This document shows positions 47,714 through 59,577 of a stretch of 64,000 nucleotides of DNA, in pieces; positions within the stretch are counted from its first letter, which is position 1; each line of letters opens with the position of its first letter. The DNA lies in assembly GCF_000346465.2 (NCBI RefSeq), contig NC_034016.1:15864730-15928729 (forward strand). The letters run 5' to 3'. The stretch comes from Prunus persica. Its lineage: Eukaryota; Streptophyta; Magnoliopsida; Rosales; Rosaceae. The notes under the pieces are model-generated. The model did not search any database, was not told where the DNA came from, and saw only the letters and a program-made list of their open reading frames with translations. A program made the translations under genes and the position numbers.

Positions 47714-49006
47714 TCTTTTAACTAGTCTATGTACCACAACGAAAATGATGCCATGACTTGGTGCTTCATTTGGGTTTCCATTAAGTTATTATATAGCAAT
47801 GGACCATAAATCTACTTCATTAGTTGTTCTTTGTTCATTTCTGAAGAGCTAAGAAGAGTTTCACAATCCTACTCCTGCGGAAATATGATTGCAAATAATT
47901 TTTTCTTAAAGGGTAACACCATTAGCTCATTACAACTCCTCAATTAACCTCTGGCACTCCAAACTGATTATCTTATGATTTTTATGCACTCACAATGTGG
48001 AGTCCCACCCTTCTTAAATCCTTATTTCTTTCGGATGGAGTCTCATCAGAACTTAATGTAGGATTATCCAGAAAGGAAAATGTTTTTTCTTCATAACTTT
48101 GTGCAACCTCATTATTTTATTCTAAAATAATTCATTTTTTGGGCATGTTTTCTTTATTCTATGTTGGACTTTGTCTTTCAAGAAGCCAATGTGATAATAT
48201 ATTGTTAGGTGTGAAACTGATATACACAATGTGGAAGAATTGGATTATGCAATCGGAGCAACTTATTTTGTGTGCATTTATTATGCAGATGTCAATATTA
48301 TCACGAATGTACCCCTGCAAGGAATGCGCAGATCACTTTCAAGAAATTCTCAGGTGCACAATTTCATCTTCATTTCAACTTTGCTCATCATGATTGTTCT
48401 CTATTTTTCCATAATTCTCAACTACATTATAGGTCCTTTGCTATCAAATGATTAAATGTGACATTCAAATGCTTTACCGTACGATCTCCAAATGCTTCTT
48501 CCGTATAATTTTGAACCAATAGATGCATCTTTACTGCATGTTTGGCAGATCAAATCCTGTACAGGCTGGATCACATGCTGAATTCTCCCAATGGCTATGT
48601 CACGTGCATAATACAGTTAACAGAAGGTAAGTTCTGCAGAAATCTCCACACAATGCTATTAGTTTTTTCTGACCAGATACTAGAGTTTATTTGCACTGCT
48701 AAGATTGGATTTAGTCACCGCAGTGTTTGAAAGGTAGTCTGGCTGACACCAGGCACCAGCTCAACTGTCCCGGTCCTGTAATTTGAGATGCTATTTGATC
48801 TGTGGCCCTTTGAGAAACCTGATAATTTTTACATTTTGACAGACTGTATTCTTTTGAGTGCTAAAATGTGGGGTTATTGATACAGCCTTAGCAAACCGGT
48901 TTTCCCCTGTGAGCGAGTTGATGCAAGGTGGGGCAAGTTAGAGTGTGAGCAGCGTGCTTGCGATCTACTAGGACTTACTTCAGGATTTGAAGACAAAATG
49001 TATTAA
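46440..49006 (+). CDS. ERV1: FAD-linked sulfhydryl oxidase ERV1
   Basis: Six exons: 46440-46652, 47165-47242, 47573-47620, 48289-48353, 48549-48626 and 48886-49006. They give 200 residues. The protein is the flavin oxidase of the mitochondrial intermembrane space disulfide relay, reoxidising MIA40 and passing electrons to oxygen or cytochrome c. Active-site pair C123/C126 (YPCKECADHF). FAD-binding HNTVN follows. The structural pair C152/C169 has 16 residues between, and the plant-specific shuttle pair C181/C186 (CEQRAC) lies near the C-terminus, where animals and fungi use an N-terminal pair. The conserved RATWTFLHTLAAQYPDKP and CERVDARWGKLECEQ words match AtErv1. The start MSEHPLQALFQTVAK is family-like. 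The third intron opens with a long CT microsatellite 10 bases from its donor. Confidence 0.95.
47631..47708. repeat. (CT)39 microsatellite in ERV1 intron 3
   Basis: An uninterrupted run of about 39 CT units starts 10 bases inside the third intron of ERV1, just after the donor GTATATG. Confidence 0.97.
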
Positions 49007-49993
49007 GTACTTTCTGGGTCAGATGTTGAATTATTAGAGTTGATGGTAATATTGTACACAGCATTGATTGTAATCAACTTCATATAAAAAATTGCATGAG
49101 TTACAAATAAAACATATCGATAGTACCCCCTTGCATATTTTGTGGGACTTTGCCCTTTGTGCATGTGCAGCAGTAGACAAAGCTTGTACATGAACAGCTT
49201 CTACATTTGAAGGGCCTAGATTGATCAATTCCATGGCTGTCCAAATTAGCAATTTTAATTTTCTATTTTGTCAATTTGATTATGACATTACCATAACCCT
49301 TGAGGTTTATTGTGTCCCATATAGAGTTCGGCTGATCATGAATCCCGGCTAATCCAGTCTAACCGCAAGCAAACCACTTTGATTTACTTTTTGGTTCTTG
49401 TACTTCTTATTTGCTAAAAGAAGATTAAAGAAATAAGGAAAAAGTGATAATAGGAGGATGAAATAGGAGAGGGGGAGAGAGAGAGAGACAACAATGAAAC
49501 AACGGACTTTACTTAAATCAATTGGTAGACTGAGTTGAGTAACAAACAATTCACGACATTCATAGAAACTATGGTCAAGGAAACCCAGGGACTTGGCTCT
49601 ATCTACTTTAAAGACCTTCTGAACCTATTAAACATCTAAGAAGTTCAGGACTGGAACCATATGCCAATTTTCTTTTGGCTTGATGGAACCATACCATTTG
49701 CCTTAGGCTACAACGACAATGCAATTTTGTAAATGGAGATAGCCATCAAAAATCAGAACCAAACTCTATCCAAAAATGATCAAGCCATGATGCAGGAAGA
49801 GTTGGACAAAGCGAGATTAGCTGAGCTTGATCACTTCCATATTCAAAAGCGAGTGACCTAGTGAGCTTACGACAAGACAGAAGGGTCGAAATTATGAGCC
49901 TTGGTTAATGAAACATAGTGTAGAAGATCATCCTTTGACATTTCAACAGCATTGACAGTGTGTTCTTCCCTTCCATGCAGACTGCCATATACA
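49007..49993. other. Spacer between convergent genes
   Basis: The 3' UTRs of ERV1 (plus) and the ZnF-UBP/coiled-coil gene (minus). A GAGA run lies at 49470-49489. No gene supported. Confidence 0.45.
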
Positions 49994-51745
49994 TCAGGAG
50001 AGCTTTGCAAAAGTAGTCCTCAGGCTATCCCAAGCTGACTGCCGCTGAGTTACTAACTCATTCGCTGCCCGTGCCATTCCCTCCATGGCAGACGCTTGTG
50101 CTAAGTCTGAGACTAATCCATCTCTCACAGTAGTAACTTGTGTATCAATGGTATCCAAAACCTCATGAGTCTTCTCCCTATCACTAGCTTCCAAATTCTT
50201 TATTTCGGACTCCAACTCTTTGATCATGGCCTTAAGGTTGGCAACTTTCTCATCTGTGGCAAGAATTTCTTTCTTCACCTCAGCATACTTTGAAGCTTGC
50301 TGCAGGAGCACAAACTTTTTCTGAGCAATTGAGGCTGATAGGTTTGACGCCACCTTCAACTTATGTTGAGCTTGGAGGAAAGTAGAGGTTTCCTCTGAAA
50401 GATTAACCCCGAATGATGAAAGGTCCTTCAACTCTGATGGGCATGGATGGTATGCTAGAAATATGGCTGAGTATGCGAGAAACTCCTTTTGCACTTGATA
50501 ATCAGCTAAAGCTTCTAACCCACGATCAAAGATCTTCTGGAGTCCCTCCTTGGCCAATGCAAGCTCATCGTGCCCAACCAACGACTGCGCATCTGCTGGA
50601 CGAAAGTCAAAACTAGGAACTGGCTCAGATATAAGATCAGCAACAGCAACCATCAGCGCATCCATGTTCCCTAGCTTGGATGAAGAGGATAGATCCTAAA
50701 CATGCGAAAGTATATGAGTGATTGGAATGTGGATGATAAAAAGAACAGAAGCAAAGAAGCTCACCTTGGAGGCATTGGAGGGTGAAAGAAAGGATCGCAA
50801 TTGTGGGATCACTTGAGCATCTAAAATGCTTCGCAGCGATAACACCAAATTCTTTGATCTCTGTTTCAAAATGTAAGCAAAAACCCCAAGAAATATTCGT
50901 AACAATCACTCTAGAAAAGTAAAGAAAATGAAAGATTTAAGGCTACAATTTGTAAAAAGCACTGGTAATGGTACCTGCAGCTGGCAGTAAGACAATGGTT
51001 TGTCTGCAAATAGTGCTCAACGAAGTGCATGTTCACGTATCGACTACAGAAGACGTCCTTGCAGGACAAACAAACCCAACTCTCCTTGACGTCCTGGCAT
51101 CTAGTATATCAAAACCGGTCCACATATTAGAAATACAAGTTATGGTTCAAGATTCATACACTCAGGGTTTGATAGTGTAAAAGTGGTAGATGCCAGAAGA
51201 ACTTTGAAATCTTCTTTCATCGAAGTTTTCTAGTTGATGGCTCTTGCCCTTTGGGGAGATACATATTATATGTGAAACTAAGGTCGTCTAGATAGTAAAT
51301 TGTTACAAAGAGAAAGCTAATTATTCAAAATAGGGTTGAGTTTATTTTCCTTTTCTATTTCAACTAGGCAATCACTTGGGTCTTGGGTCTAGCAGATAAT
51401 TAAAGTTCATTCAACATGCACACTTTTCTACTCCATTTGTGTATCTTTGTTTTCCCAGATGCCAAACAATCAATCATTCCCAACTCCCAAGCAAAGCAAC
51501 CAAAAACAACTCAGAGTCTAAAGCAACCATTTGAAGAAGTAACACGAACCTCATGCATGGAGTATCAGATTTGGGAATGCGGGTGAAATCAGAGGACAGA
51601 AGAGCCAGGTGATCGCAGCATGTCTTTGCCTTCACCAAACAAACCATTTAGATTTAGTCATAAGCTTTCAGAAAAAGCAACTAGTTACTAAGCGCAGATA
51701 GATTACCTTAGGAGAAGAAGAGCCAGAGCCAGCTTTCTTTGCCAT
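49994..51745 (-). CDS. ZnF-UBP/coiled-coil fusion gene, damaged zinc finger (copy 1)
   Basis: Proposed exons: 51745-51707, 51629-51550, 51100-50975, 50858-50765 and 50695-49994, giving 346 residues. The first three exons correspond one-to-one with the intact ZnF-UBP gene at 60078-61466: MAKKAGSGSSSPK, then TCCDHLALLSSDF..CMR, then RCQDVKESWVCLSCKDVF and NMHFVEHYLQTNHCL. Exon 4 should carry the last Cys pair (WCYRC) but a T is missing in 'gcattttagat', creating a stop if the usual acceptor (exon start 50860) is used. The acceptor two bases further in (50858) restores the frame and reads SKNLVLSLRSILDAQVIPQL, losing the Cys pair. The last exon encodes a 234-residue coiled-coil domain (VPSFDFRPADAQSLVGHDEL; long Lys/Glu helices) absent from the other copies. 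Function unknown. It could be a pseudogene or a rewired gene. Confidence 0.6.
51216..51490. repeat. Duplicated intron block, partner at 55911-56210
   Basis: The block with 'agttgatggctct', 'ctaaggtc', 'caactaggcaat' and 'cttttctact' recurs in the same order at 55911-56210, within the second intron of copies 1 and 2 of the ZnF-UBP loci. It shows the two loci arose by duplication including introns. The partner holds an extra (AT)19 tract. Confidence 0.8.
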
Positions 51746-54497
51746 TGAGGAGTTGCTGCTTTGCGTCTTTGGGTTTCTAAACCGCTGTTTATGTATGTCA
51801 CTTGGATACACCAATCAAACTAAAAGCTGAATCGCCTTTTTTTCGTGACTTTGAGGTCCTCCTCTCCTTTACTGCTCTCTTCTCTTTATGAAACTTCTAG
51901 GCTAAGGCATCTGATATTTTATAATTGCACATGATTTTATATCCTTTTTACTTAGTTTTGTGAATTAATTTGACTAAACATGTTGATTTTAGTTATTTTT
52001 TTTAGCTTATGAGTCACGAAAGGTATAAATTCGTCAAATATTCTCATAATAGAGTTTGACATGATTCCAATTAGAGATGGAAGATAGCATCTTGACGGTT
52101 GTCCATGAATATTTTCATAATTTTTGAAGAAGGTTAGGGCTCGTTTGATACACCGTATTAGATTCTGGATATGAGTTCATGTCAGTTATTTGGTGTCAAC
52201 TTGTATTATTTAATTACCTAACTATTTTAAACGGGTTGGGTTTTTAATACTCTTCTTACCTGACTAACTAATATAACCCACACACCCTGGTTTTGATAAT
52301 ACATGCTTAATTATACGGCTAGGGAAAAAGAACACCCACGTTCACGCGAAAAATCCTATTTTCATCTTCTTCTCCCTAGGATTCCTCTACTAACTTCTCC
52401 ATAGGTTATTCTCTTCACTCTTCTCCATGTGTTATTCCCCCAACCATAGTCAAATTTTGACATTTTGGCCAGAAATGCTTTTCCAATCTTATACACGGCC
52501 ATGTTTGGTACGCCTCACTAGACTGGCCTGGGTTAAATAGTACTTGAAATTCTTGTTTGGTAAGAGACGGGACTAACTTAAATGAGACTGTATAGTCCAA
52601 TAGTGAAAAAAAACGCATCACTCGTCTTCTAATACAGTGAGCCTGAAAAGTGGTTTGCTAAATAGCACGCTCGCAAAATAGAACACGTGAGTCTGACTCC
52701 TCTCTTTAAAAAATATCATAATTTTATTTGTTTTCTTTTAATTATTGTTTTAGATCTTTGAATGGATTTTTTTTTGTTGCAACATTTATGTTTTTAGATA
52801 AAAATTCTTAATTAAATTTAAATATTACAATAATTACTTTGATATTGCATTGGAAAATCAAACTATATTAATTTACAAATGTTTGATATTTTTTTGATAT
52901 TGAAACAAGTTTAATAATTCATGATGTGATGCTTTCTTTATAGCAAGCAATTTTTACTTTGTCAAGTTATATTTTTCAATTTGAAGTTAAAAGTCAAATA
53001 TACAAACATTATACATACATATATATGTATAATTTTTTTTAATTATTGTTTTACTTGGTCTCTGAAAAACCTAGAATTATATAGAGTGAGCTTAGCTCCT
53101 TTAACAATGTTTCGACCAACTAAGATTAATCTTGAGAAGCCAAAAACCAAATATCATAATTTTATTCTTCATAAAAAAAAAACATAATTTTATTTGTTTT
53201 CTTTTTATTATTGTTTTAAATCTTTTTTGTTGCCATATATTGTTATAAATCTTTGAATTTGGTTTTTTTTTTGTAGCATTTATTTATCTTTCAGGTCAAA
53301 AACCCCAATTAAATTTAAATATTATAAGAATTATTTTTTTAGTCCGACACAGCACCAAACATATGTCTTCATTATTTTTACAATCCAGCTTCTTAGTCCG
53401 ACACATTACCAAACGTAGGTCATTACTTAATCCAGCTTAGGCTAATCTGAGTTAATCCAAAACAGTCCTAGGATATAGTCTAATCCATGACAATCCGTCA
53501 TGTCAAACAACCCCGAACAGGCTAAATTACCAATCCAAGCAAAAACTCAGGTGGAATACCAGTCCATTTATTGTCTAGAATTGTCGTGGGGCCAAGTCCA
53601 AGCCAACTCGCAGCCATGTGAAGGAATAGAAGTGGTGGGCCAACGACTGAGATTAAAATCTAACGGTTAAAATAAATAAATAAAATATTATAAATAAAAT
53701 ATAACCCCAAAACACATTCCAAAATCTATAAATATACATCAATTTGTTAATAACTTTATTTTTAAGTAAAATTATATTATATTTTGGAATTTAGATTTTT
53801 GTAAGTTAAATTGTTCAAAAAAAAAAATTAATGTTTAAACAAAATATATATACATATTAATGGATAAAAAAATATTAATAAAAAGAACTTAGGATTCAAA
53901 TGGGCCTGGATTTCAATCATTTTATCTTGAATGTACTTTTTTGGGTCAATTTATCAAGTTCTTTTGAGTATACGAGAAAGATTCAAATTTCAGAGCATGG
54001 TCTTAACTGGAATTTTTTTGGCATCTTATATGTATATGGGATATAATAGGGTTAAGAGAAATAGATGAGGTACATACGACAGATTGAAACCCAAAGTAGG
54101 ACCATTTGTTAAGGTATATCATATATACAATTAGCAAACTATCCACAACTCATTCAACTACAACACATTGAATAATACCAAATAGTTCAAAGGACTTGAT
54201 AAAGACGATCCATGGTTGTCCAAATTAGCCATTGAACTGTACTATTATGTCATCTGGATAACAGACATGTGCAGAACTTATGCCTCGGTATAGAGTACAG
54301 TAGATCATGAATGATGTTTAGTATCAAGTTCTGCGGAATATGCTACCTAGCAATCGAATGGTATGACCGTATGAAATATGAATGTCTCTTTAAAGAACCT
54401 CATCTGATAAGAAAAACTCCAACATGTGTACTGTGATTTATTTGATCACCTCCAGTTATAAACTATCTCTCAGTGTGCTTATTTTCCATGCCGGCTA
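51746..54497. other. Transposon-rich spacer
   Basis: No gene supported. It contains a truncated small element near 52137-52316 ('gggctcgtttgatacaccg...') and a larger element at about 52497-53514. Two imperfect copies of 'cataattttatttgttttctttt' occur inside the latter (about 52723 and 53190). The remainder is AT-rich. Confidence 0.45.
52497..53514. mobile_element. Non-autonomous DNA transposon (same family as 63590)
   Basis: The left end reads 'ggccatgtttggtacgcc', the right end 'tgtcaaacaacccc' is roughly its inverse, and the subterminal words 'actaacttaaatgagact' and 'agtccaatagtg' recur near 63650-63690. No transposase is visible and no target duplication was fixed, so boundaries are approximate. 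The interior duplicates about 130 bp. Confidence 0.55.
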
Positions 54498-55951
54498 TTA
54501 AACCGTCCGGAATGATGGGGCCTCTCCAAATTTCAGTATGTAGGCAGTTTCATACACAGCCCGGAATTGTGGGATTACTGAGCATCTAAACATGTATCAC
54601 AGGAGAAACACCAAACTGATAGATCACTGATTGAAATAATAAAGTGAGAAAAACAAATTTGGAAACAATCACTGTAAAACAATAAATAAAAAAGGAAAAA
54701 TTTGTGGAAAGCATTGATAATTGTACCTGTAGCTGAGAGCAAGACAATGCTTTGTCTGCTGATAATGCTGAACCGTGTACTTGTTCACAAAAGGGCTGCA
54801 CAGGACGTCCATACAGCAGAAACATAACCAGTTCTCATTGGGGTGCTGGCATCTAATTTATGAGGCACTCAGACTCAGATCAACGTAAAACGGGAACAGA
54901 ATCAGAAGGAGCAACCTTTGGATTCTCTTTACTATAACAATCTGAAGATTCTATTCGATGTGAGAGAAAGCCTTTCGAATCCTTTTATCGTCGATGAAAG
55001 GAACAAGTTTACTTTCATTTCCTATTGCAACTTACATGCAAGCAACAACCAGTAAAAAACCAAGTGTGCTATGAGGTTATTTAAGTAATGACATGGTTTT
55101 GGCTTCATGTAGATGAATTAAAGTTTATTTAACTTGCAAATCTACAAATTAACTAGAACAACCTCATGCTGTAGAATGCGGATCCTAGTCCTCACTCAGA
55201 GGCCTGCAACAATGCTACATTGTATTTTCCTATGTTTTCCTTCTAAAGTCTTTTTGGGGAAGGGGGAGATTGTTAGGATTGGTTAAAGAATAAGGAAGTA
55301 CTTAGGAAGATGCCATGCACATTGTTGGATTAGGTGGCTTTAGAGTATTTAAACAGCAGTCACTTCCTACGGTCCCATACTTTATCCCATTTGAGATGCA
55401 AACACAGATTTTCGCAGAAGGAATCATATCTATTGCATGACAAAGGATATAGAAATCTTATACCAATTGTAGCAGTCATGTAAGCAATCTCAACTTATTC
55501 ATATGTCTGAGAAACAGCATACAAATTAAGAAAGCAAATGCTTAATAGACAGTCATAGGTGGGAGAGGAAATTAAACCAAGAAATTAACCAGAGATTGGT
55601 CAATTAAACGTATTGTGAGAAAAGATGGACCCTTTGTGATCAAGGCCGAGGAATGAAGACATTCAATTTTTGGCCGGGTAAATATACAACAGAATCTCAG
55701 TTCTTAAAATGAGATTGTTAAAAGTACACACCAACCAAACTTTCTTTATCTTTTAACTTGGTTCAATTTACAGACTACCAGTCTTTTAAAAACTCTCAGT
55801 TCCCATAGTTGCAAAATTAAATCAGAAATACAAGTTATGGTTCACATTCAAGCAGTCAGGCTTTGATAATGTAAAAATGGTAAATGCCAGAATTACTTTG
55901 AAATCTTCTTTCATCGAAGTTGTCTTTCTAGTTGATGGCTCTAGCCCTTTG

Positions 55952-55995
<44 letters not shown>

Positions 55996-56512
55996 ACTAA
56001 GGTCACCTAGAGAGTAAATTATTACAAAAAGAAAGCTACTTTTCATAATAGGGTACAGTTTCTTTTCCTTTTCTACTACAACTAGGCAATGACTTGGGTC
56101 TTGGCTCTAGCAGATAATTAAAGCTCATTTAACATACACACTTTTCTACTTCATTTCTTTTGTGTATCTTTGTTTTCCCAAATGCCAAACAACCAATCAT
56201 TCTCAACTCAGAAACAAAGCAAACAGGGTTTTAAAAACAACAACAATTCAGAGTATAAAACAACCATTGAAAAAGTACCATGAACCTCTTGCATGGAGTA
56301 TCAGAACTGGGAATGCCGGTGAGATCAGAGGTAAAAAAACCAGGTGATCACACCATGTCCGTGCCTTCACCAAACAAACCTTTACATTTGGTCATAAGCT
56401 CTCAGAAAAAGCTATATATGTTTTAGCATCAACCATTAAACTTAATCTATTTCAACTACTTAAAGATTACCTTAGGAGAAGAGACAGAGTCAGAGCTAGC
56501 TGCCATTGCCAT
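54498..56512 (-). pseudogene. ZnF-UBP pseudogene (copy 2)
   Basis: Exons match the intact copy 3 in order: 56512-56471 (MAMAASSDSVSSPK), an exon with 'tggtgtgatcacctgg' near 56290-56365, 54852-54727 (RCQHPNENWLCFCC...HCLALSYR) and 54626-54498. The second exon has lost one base in a T-run (about 56332-56338), shifting the frame. The last exon has lost an A, so DAQ is followed at once by a stop. In exon 3, the histidine of NKHM is a tyrosine (NKYT), removing a zinc ligand. Splice sites are kept, so the decay may be recent. Transcription is possible but a working zinc finger is not. Confidence 0.8.
55955..55992. repeat. (AT)19 microsatellite
   Basis: Uninterrupted AT tract within an intron of the ZnF-UBP pseudogene; absent at the equivalent place in copy 1 (about 51255-51262), where a shorter 'acatattatat' stands. 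Confidence 0.95.
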
Positions 56513-56748
56513 TGAGGAGTTGCTGTTGACTTTGAATAAAATTTACAATACAAAGTTTGCGAAGAAAAATAAACCCGCAAGATTATAAAGTCAGTAACTG
56601 ATTAGATTGTAGTTCAAAAGCAGTACCCTTATTTACAAAATCACCTCACTAGGGTACTTGATGTACAGTAAGTTACATATCCTACTTTGAACCTCAAAAC
56701 CAAAGAAGGAAAGGCTGTACGAAACCTCTCTGCTTTCCCAACCATAAC

Positions 56749-58596
56749 CTATCTTCTCCAACCAAATGTAAGCAAATCCGGGGGAAGAGAAGCAGGATCG
56801 AGCTCCCAACAGTCTTTCAAAAGGTTTGGAGCCTCATCACCAGAGAGCTTCCTAGCAGGAATTTGGTGTGAAACCAACCTAACGTCATTCTTTTCTAGCC
56901 ATCTAATAGCATGGGATCCAATCTCCCTCCTCTTAAATACTGTCTTGAACCCATCAACCTTCTCAAGATACCCCATACTCAAACCGTGCATCTCACTATA
57001 AGTGGTCAGAAACACAACTATGTCATAGCATCGCTTATCTTTAACAGACATGTTGCTTCCCTCTGCATCCAAAGCTGCTTCATTATAAAGTGCCCACACG
57101 GAACCCTTCTTTGGATAAATACGATAAATTTCTCTTGCAGCCCTTTCACAATTCACGACATGAGAAAATATATTCACTGAATAAATGGGAGTCTTCCTGG
57201 CAACCTTAAACCTCCCACAAGAGACATGGAATCCCATTTTCTCCCAAGAAGCCAACCACTCATTGCCATTATTTTGAAGATCCAACCAACTCATTTTCAC
57301 CTCAAAAGGATTGACAGAAACAACTTCATCGATCAAACCATAATGCCTGGGCATTCCATCATCATCATCATATATCGCCCACACCTGCCCTTTCTTAAAG
57401 CTCCTCTCCTCTCTATCTTTATCAAAATCATAAAAATCAGAATCCTCCACTGCCATAATCTCCAAATCCCCACTCTTTGACACCCTGCTGCTCCTGTCTA
57501 CTGCCAAACCTCTAGTCTTATCACTTCCTAAATCCTTAATCTTCTTTGAAATAGTCCGTCTCTCAACTTCAAAATTCTTACCCTTCTTCAAATCGTTATG
57601 CCTCAGCCTCTCCCTCTTATCTTCCTTCTCTCTTTCATCCTTCTTGTCTTGAAGCTTCAACTTCATCTTCATCTTCTCCTCTTGCGCCTTTTTCTTCATT
57701 TCCGACTGCATTTCTGCCAATGTCATCATGTCCTCACTGGTTTTTGCCTTCTTTGGTTTAGACCTCTCCATCACCTCTCCAACACTACTCATTCTCCTTC
57801 TCAACCTCCAACCAAATGGTTCACCACCATTACCACCACTCACACTTTTCCCTCTCCCACCACTACCACCATTAATTTCACCACTATCACTCACTCTCCT
57901 GCCCAATCCTTCATTACTTATTATTTTCCCTTTTGATGCCAAATCGGTGGCGTTTCTCAACCTCTCACTGGTCCTAACCTTAACATTTTCACCACCACCA
58001 TTCTCATCACTTTCAACCTCCAGAGCCTTAAAGCTCTTCCTACAACTTGGGCAAACCAAATTATGCCCCAAATACCTCCTCTCAAACTGGTGGAAAAGCC
58101 GGCACGTCGAACACGAAGTCCAAAAAGTCTCCCTCTCCACCACCACACTCGAACCCAAACCCCCAACACCACCCTCTTTAATCTTCTCATCCTGAATCCT
58201 TATCCTGAGCCTCATATCATACTCCTTCCTCTTAAGCTTGTCGGAAAGGAACCGAAACGCCTCGCTGACGAGTTTGAAAGCCTCTTCGGAACCGGCATGT
58301 GGGTTCTTGTCAGGGTGGAGAAGAAATGCGAGCTTCTTGTAGTTCTTCTTAATGGTGTTGGTGTGGGCAAAGGGCTCCACCTGGAGGATCTTGTACCAGT
58401 TGGGATCGGGGGTTTTGGAGGCTGTACGGAGGATCTTGAAGGCGGTGACCATGGAGGAAATGCCGTCCAGGTTTGGGCACAGCCGCTCCGCTCGTTTTGC
58501 GTATTTGAGGGCTGATTTGAAATTGGAGTCTTTGCATTTGGCCTCAGCTACAGATTTCAGCCCCCGAGCTTCTTGCTCCTGCTCTGCTTCTTCCAT
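56749..58596 (-). CDS. J-domain protein with DUF3444
   Basis: Intronless, 615 residues from ATG 58596 (MEEAEQEQEARGLKSVAEAK). The open frame extends further upstream but the family starts here. A TPR-like helical start precedes the J domain (about residues 66-127, NWYKILQVEPFAHTN...), with the HPD triad at 94-96 (LLHPDKNPH) that activates Hsp70. A Cys4 knuckle (CSTC...CPSC) follows near residues 170-190. A long charged region, with KKKAQEEKMKMKLKLQDKKD, precedes a C-terminal DUF3444 domain (FKKGQVWAIYDDDDGMPRHY...; KGSVWALYNEAALDAEG) near 405-600. Plants have about a dozen such proteins, most uncharacterised. It lies between copies 2 and 3 of the ZnF-UBP family. The 5' leader ends near 58720. 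Confidence 0.92.
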   Translation of the reverse strand: MEEAEQEQEARGLKSVAEAKCKDSNFKSALKYAKRAERLCPNLDGISSMVTAFKILRTASKTPDPNWYKILQVEPFAHTNTIKKNYKKLAFLLHPDKNPHAGSEEAFKLVSEAFRFLSDKLKRKEYDMRLRIRIQDEKIKEGGVGGLGSSVVVERETFWTSCSTCRLFHQFERRYLGHNLVCPSCRKSFKALEVESDENGGGENVKVRTSERLRNATDLASKGKIISNEGLGRRVSDSGEINGGSGGRGKSVSGGNGGEPFGWRLRRRMSSVGEVMERSKPKKAKTSEDMMTLAEMQSEMKKKAQEEKMKMKLKLQDKKDEREKEDKRERLRHNDLKKGKNFEVERRTISKKIKDLGSDKTRGLAVDRSSRVSKSGDLEIMAVEDSDFYDFDKDREERSFKKGQVWAIYDDDDGMPRHYGLIDEVVSVNPFEVKMSWLDLQNNGNEWLASWEKMGFHVSCGRFKVARKTPIYSVNIFSHVVNCERAAREIYRIYPKKGSVWALYNEAALDAEGSNMSVKDKRCYDIVVFLTTYSEMHGLSMGYLEKVDGFKTVFKRREIGSHAIRWLEKNDVRLVSHQIPARKLSGDEAPNLLKDCWELDPASLPPDLLTFGWRR

Positions 58597-58719
58597 ATTA
58601 TTTTTCTTTCTGTCTTTTAGTTTGTAGGGTTGAAGGGTCTGAACTGGTGAGCAAGCAAAACCAAAACAGATTGAGCAAAAACAAGGCACGAACAAAGTGA
58701 GAAAGAAAGGGAGCAGCTG

Positions 58720-59383
58720 GAGTTTGCATATATTATATATAATATATTACTCACCTGTTCTTCGTTAACAGAGAAAACTCAGCAGCATCTTCTCCCGTTT
58801 GGATTTGTCAGAATCAACAGAGTGGCAGAAAACCGGACTGGACCAGGCTTCGAACCCTAGCTGTTGTTTGATGCCATACTTTCTAGGACTGCACTGTAAA
58901 ATATTATATATTTAAAAAGTTATCATCTTTATCAGAATAAATAAATAAATAAACGAAATGGTGCATACTATGGAAGTGGAACCCATATCAGCGATATACT
59001 AGATCTGAAGATTTTCAATGAATTGAAGTAAAAACAAACTTAAAGCAAGAATGAGACAAACATGCGCCAATAAAATCGAAACCCTAAACCCAGAAAATGA
59101 TGATAACATTCATCAGAAATCTCAAAATTTAACAATAAAATAGAAAAACAAAACTTGAGAGAGGGAGAGAGAGAGAGATTTGAACCTTGTTTGAGCCAAA
59201 CCAGAAGCCGAATACACCAGGGATGAGAGGGACTGCGCGAAGAGACCATGTTATTCTAGACTATTGTCCAATATGCATATCCAGTCCGTGATGCACACTT
59301 AAGCCCACCAAACAGGCCCTAGACCTAAAGAAATCATTTTGCATCCTACAATACAACTAGTCTACAACATGTATGATAATAGA
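58720..59383. other. Promoter region of the J-domain gene
   Basis: AT-rich with 'tatattatatataatatatta' near 58729-58750. A GAGA run lies at 59158-59179. The minus-strand frame at 59040-59249 has no recognisable feature. Confidence 0.4.
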
Positions 59384-59567
59384 CAGTCCCGAACTCTTGG
59401 ATTACAGGGGTTCAAAAGATTGTAGTCATCCACCGTTGGATGTAACATCCAACGATTCAAAAAAGTTTCTTAAAAAGAGTGCAAAAGTGAGTGAACCGTT
59501 GAATTTACATCCAACAGTGAGTGATCACAAATCTCTTGGACCCCTGTAGTCCAAGAGATCGAGATAT
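59384..59567. mobile_element. Foldback (Mutator-like) MITE with 10-bp target duplication
   Basis: The 184-bp element begins with an arm holding 'ctcttggattacagggg' and ends with its inverse 'cccctgtagtccaagag', so the two arms fold into a long hairpin. Identical 10-bp repeats TGATAATAGA flank it at 59374-59383 and 59568-59577. A 9-10 bp duplication points to the Mutator superfamily. No coding capacity. Confidence 0.88.
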
Positions 59568-59577
59568 TGATAATAGA

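Noticed and set aside
47541..47756. Leu/Ser and Arg/Glu repeat proteins over the CT tract
   Set aside because: Pure translations of a microsatellite inside an ERV1 intron.
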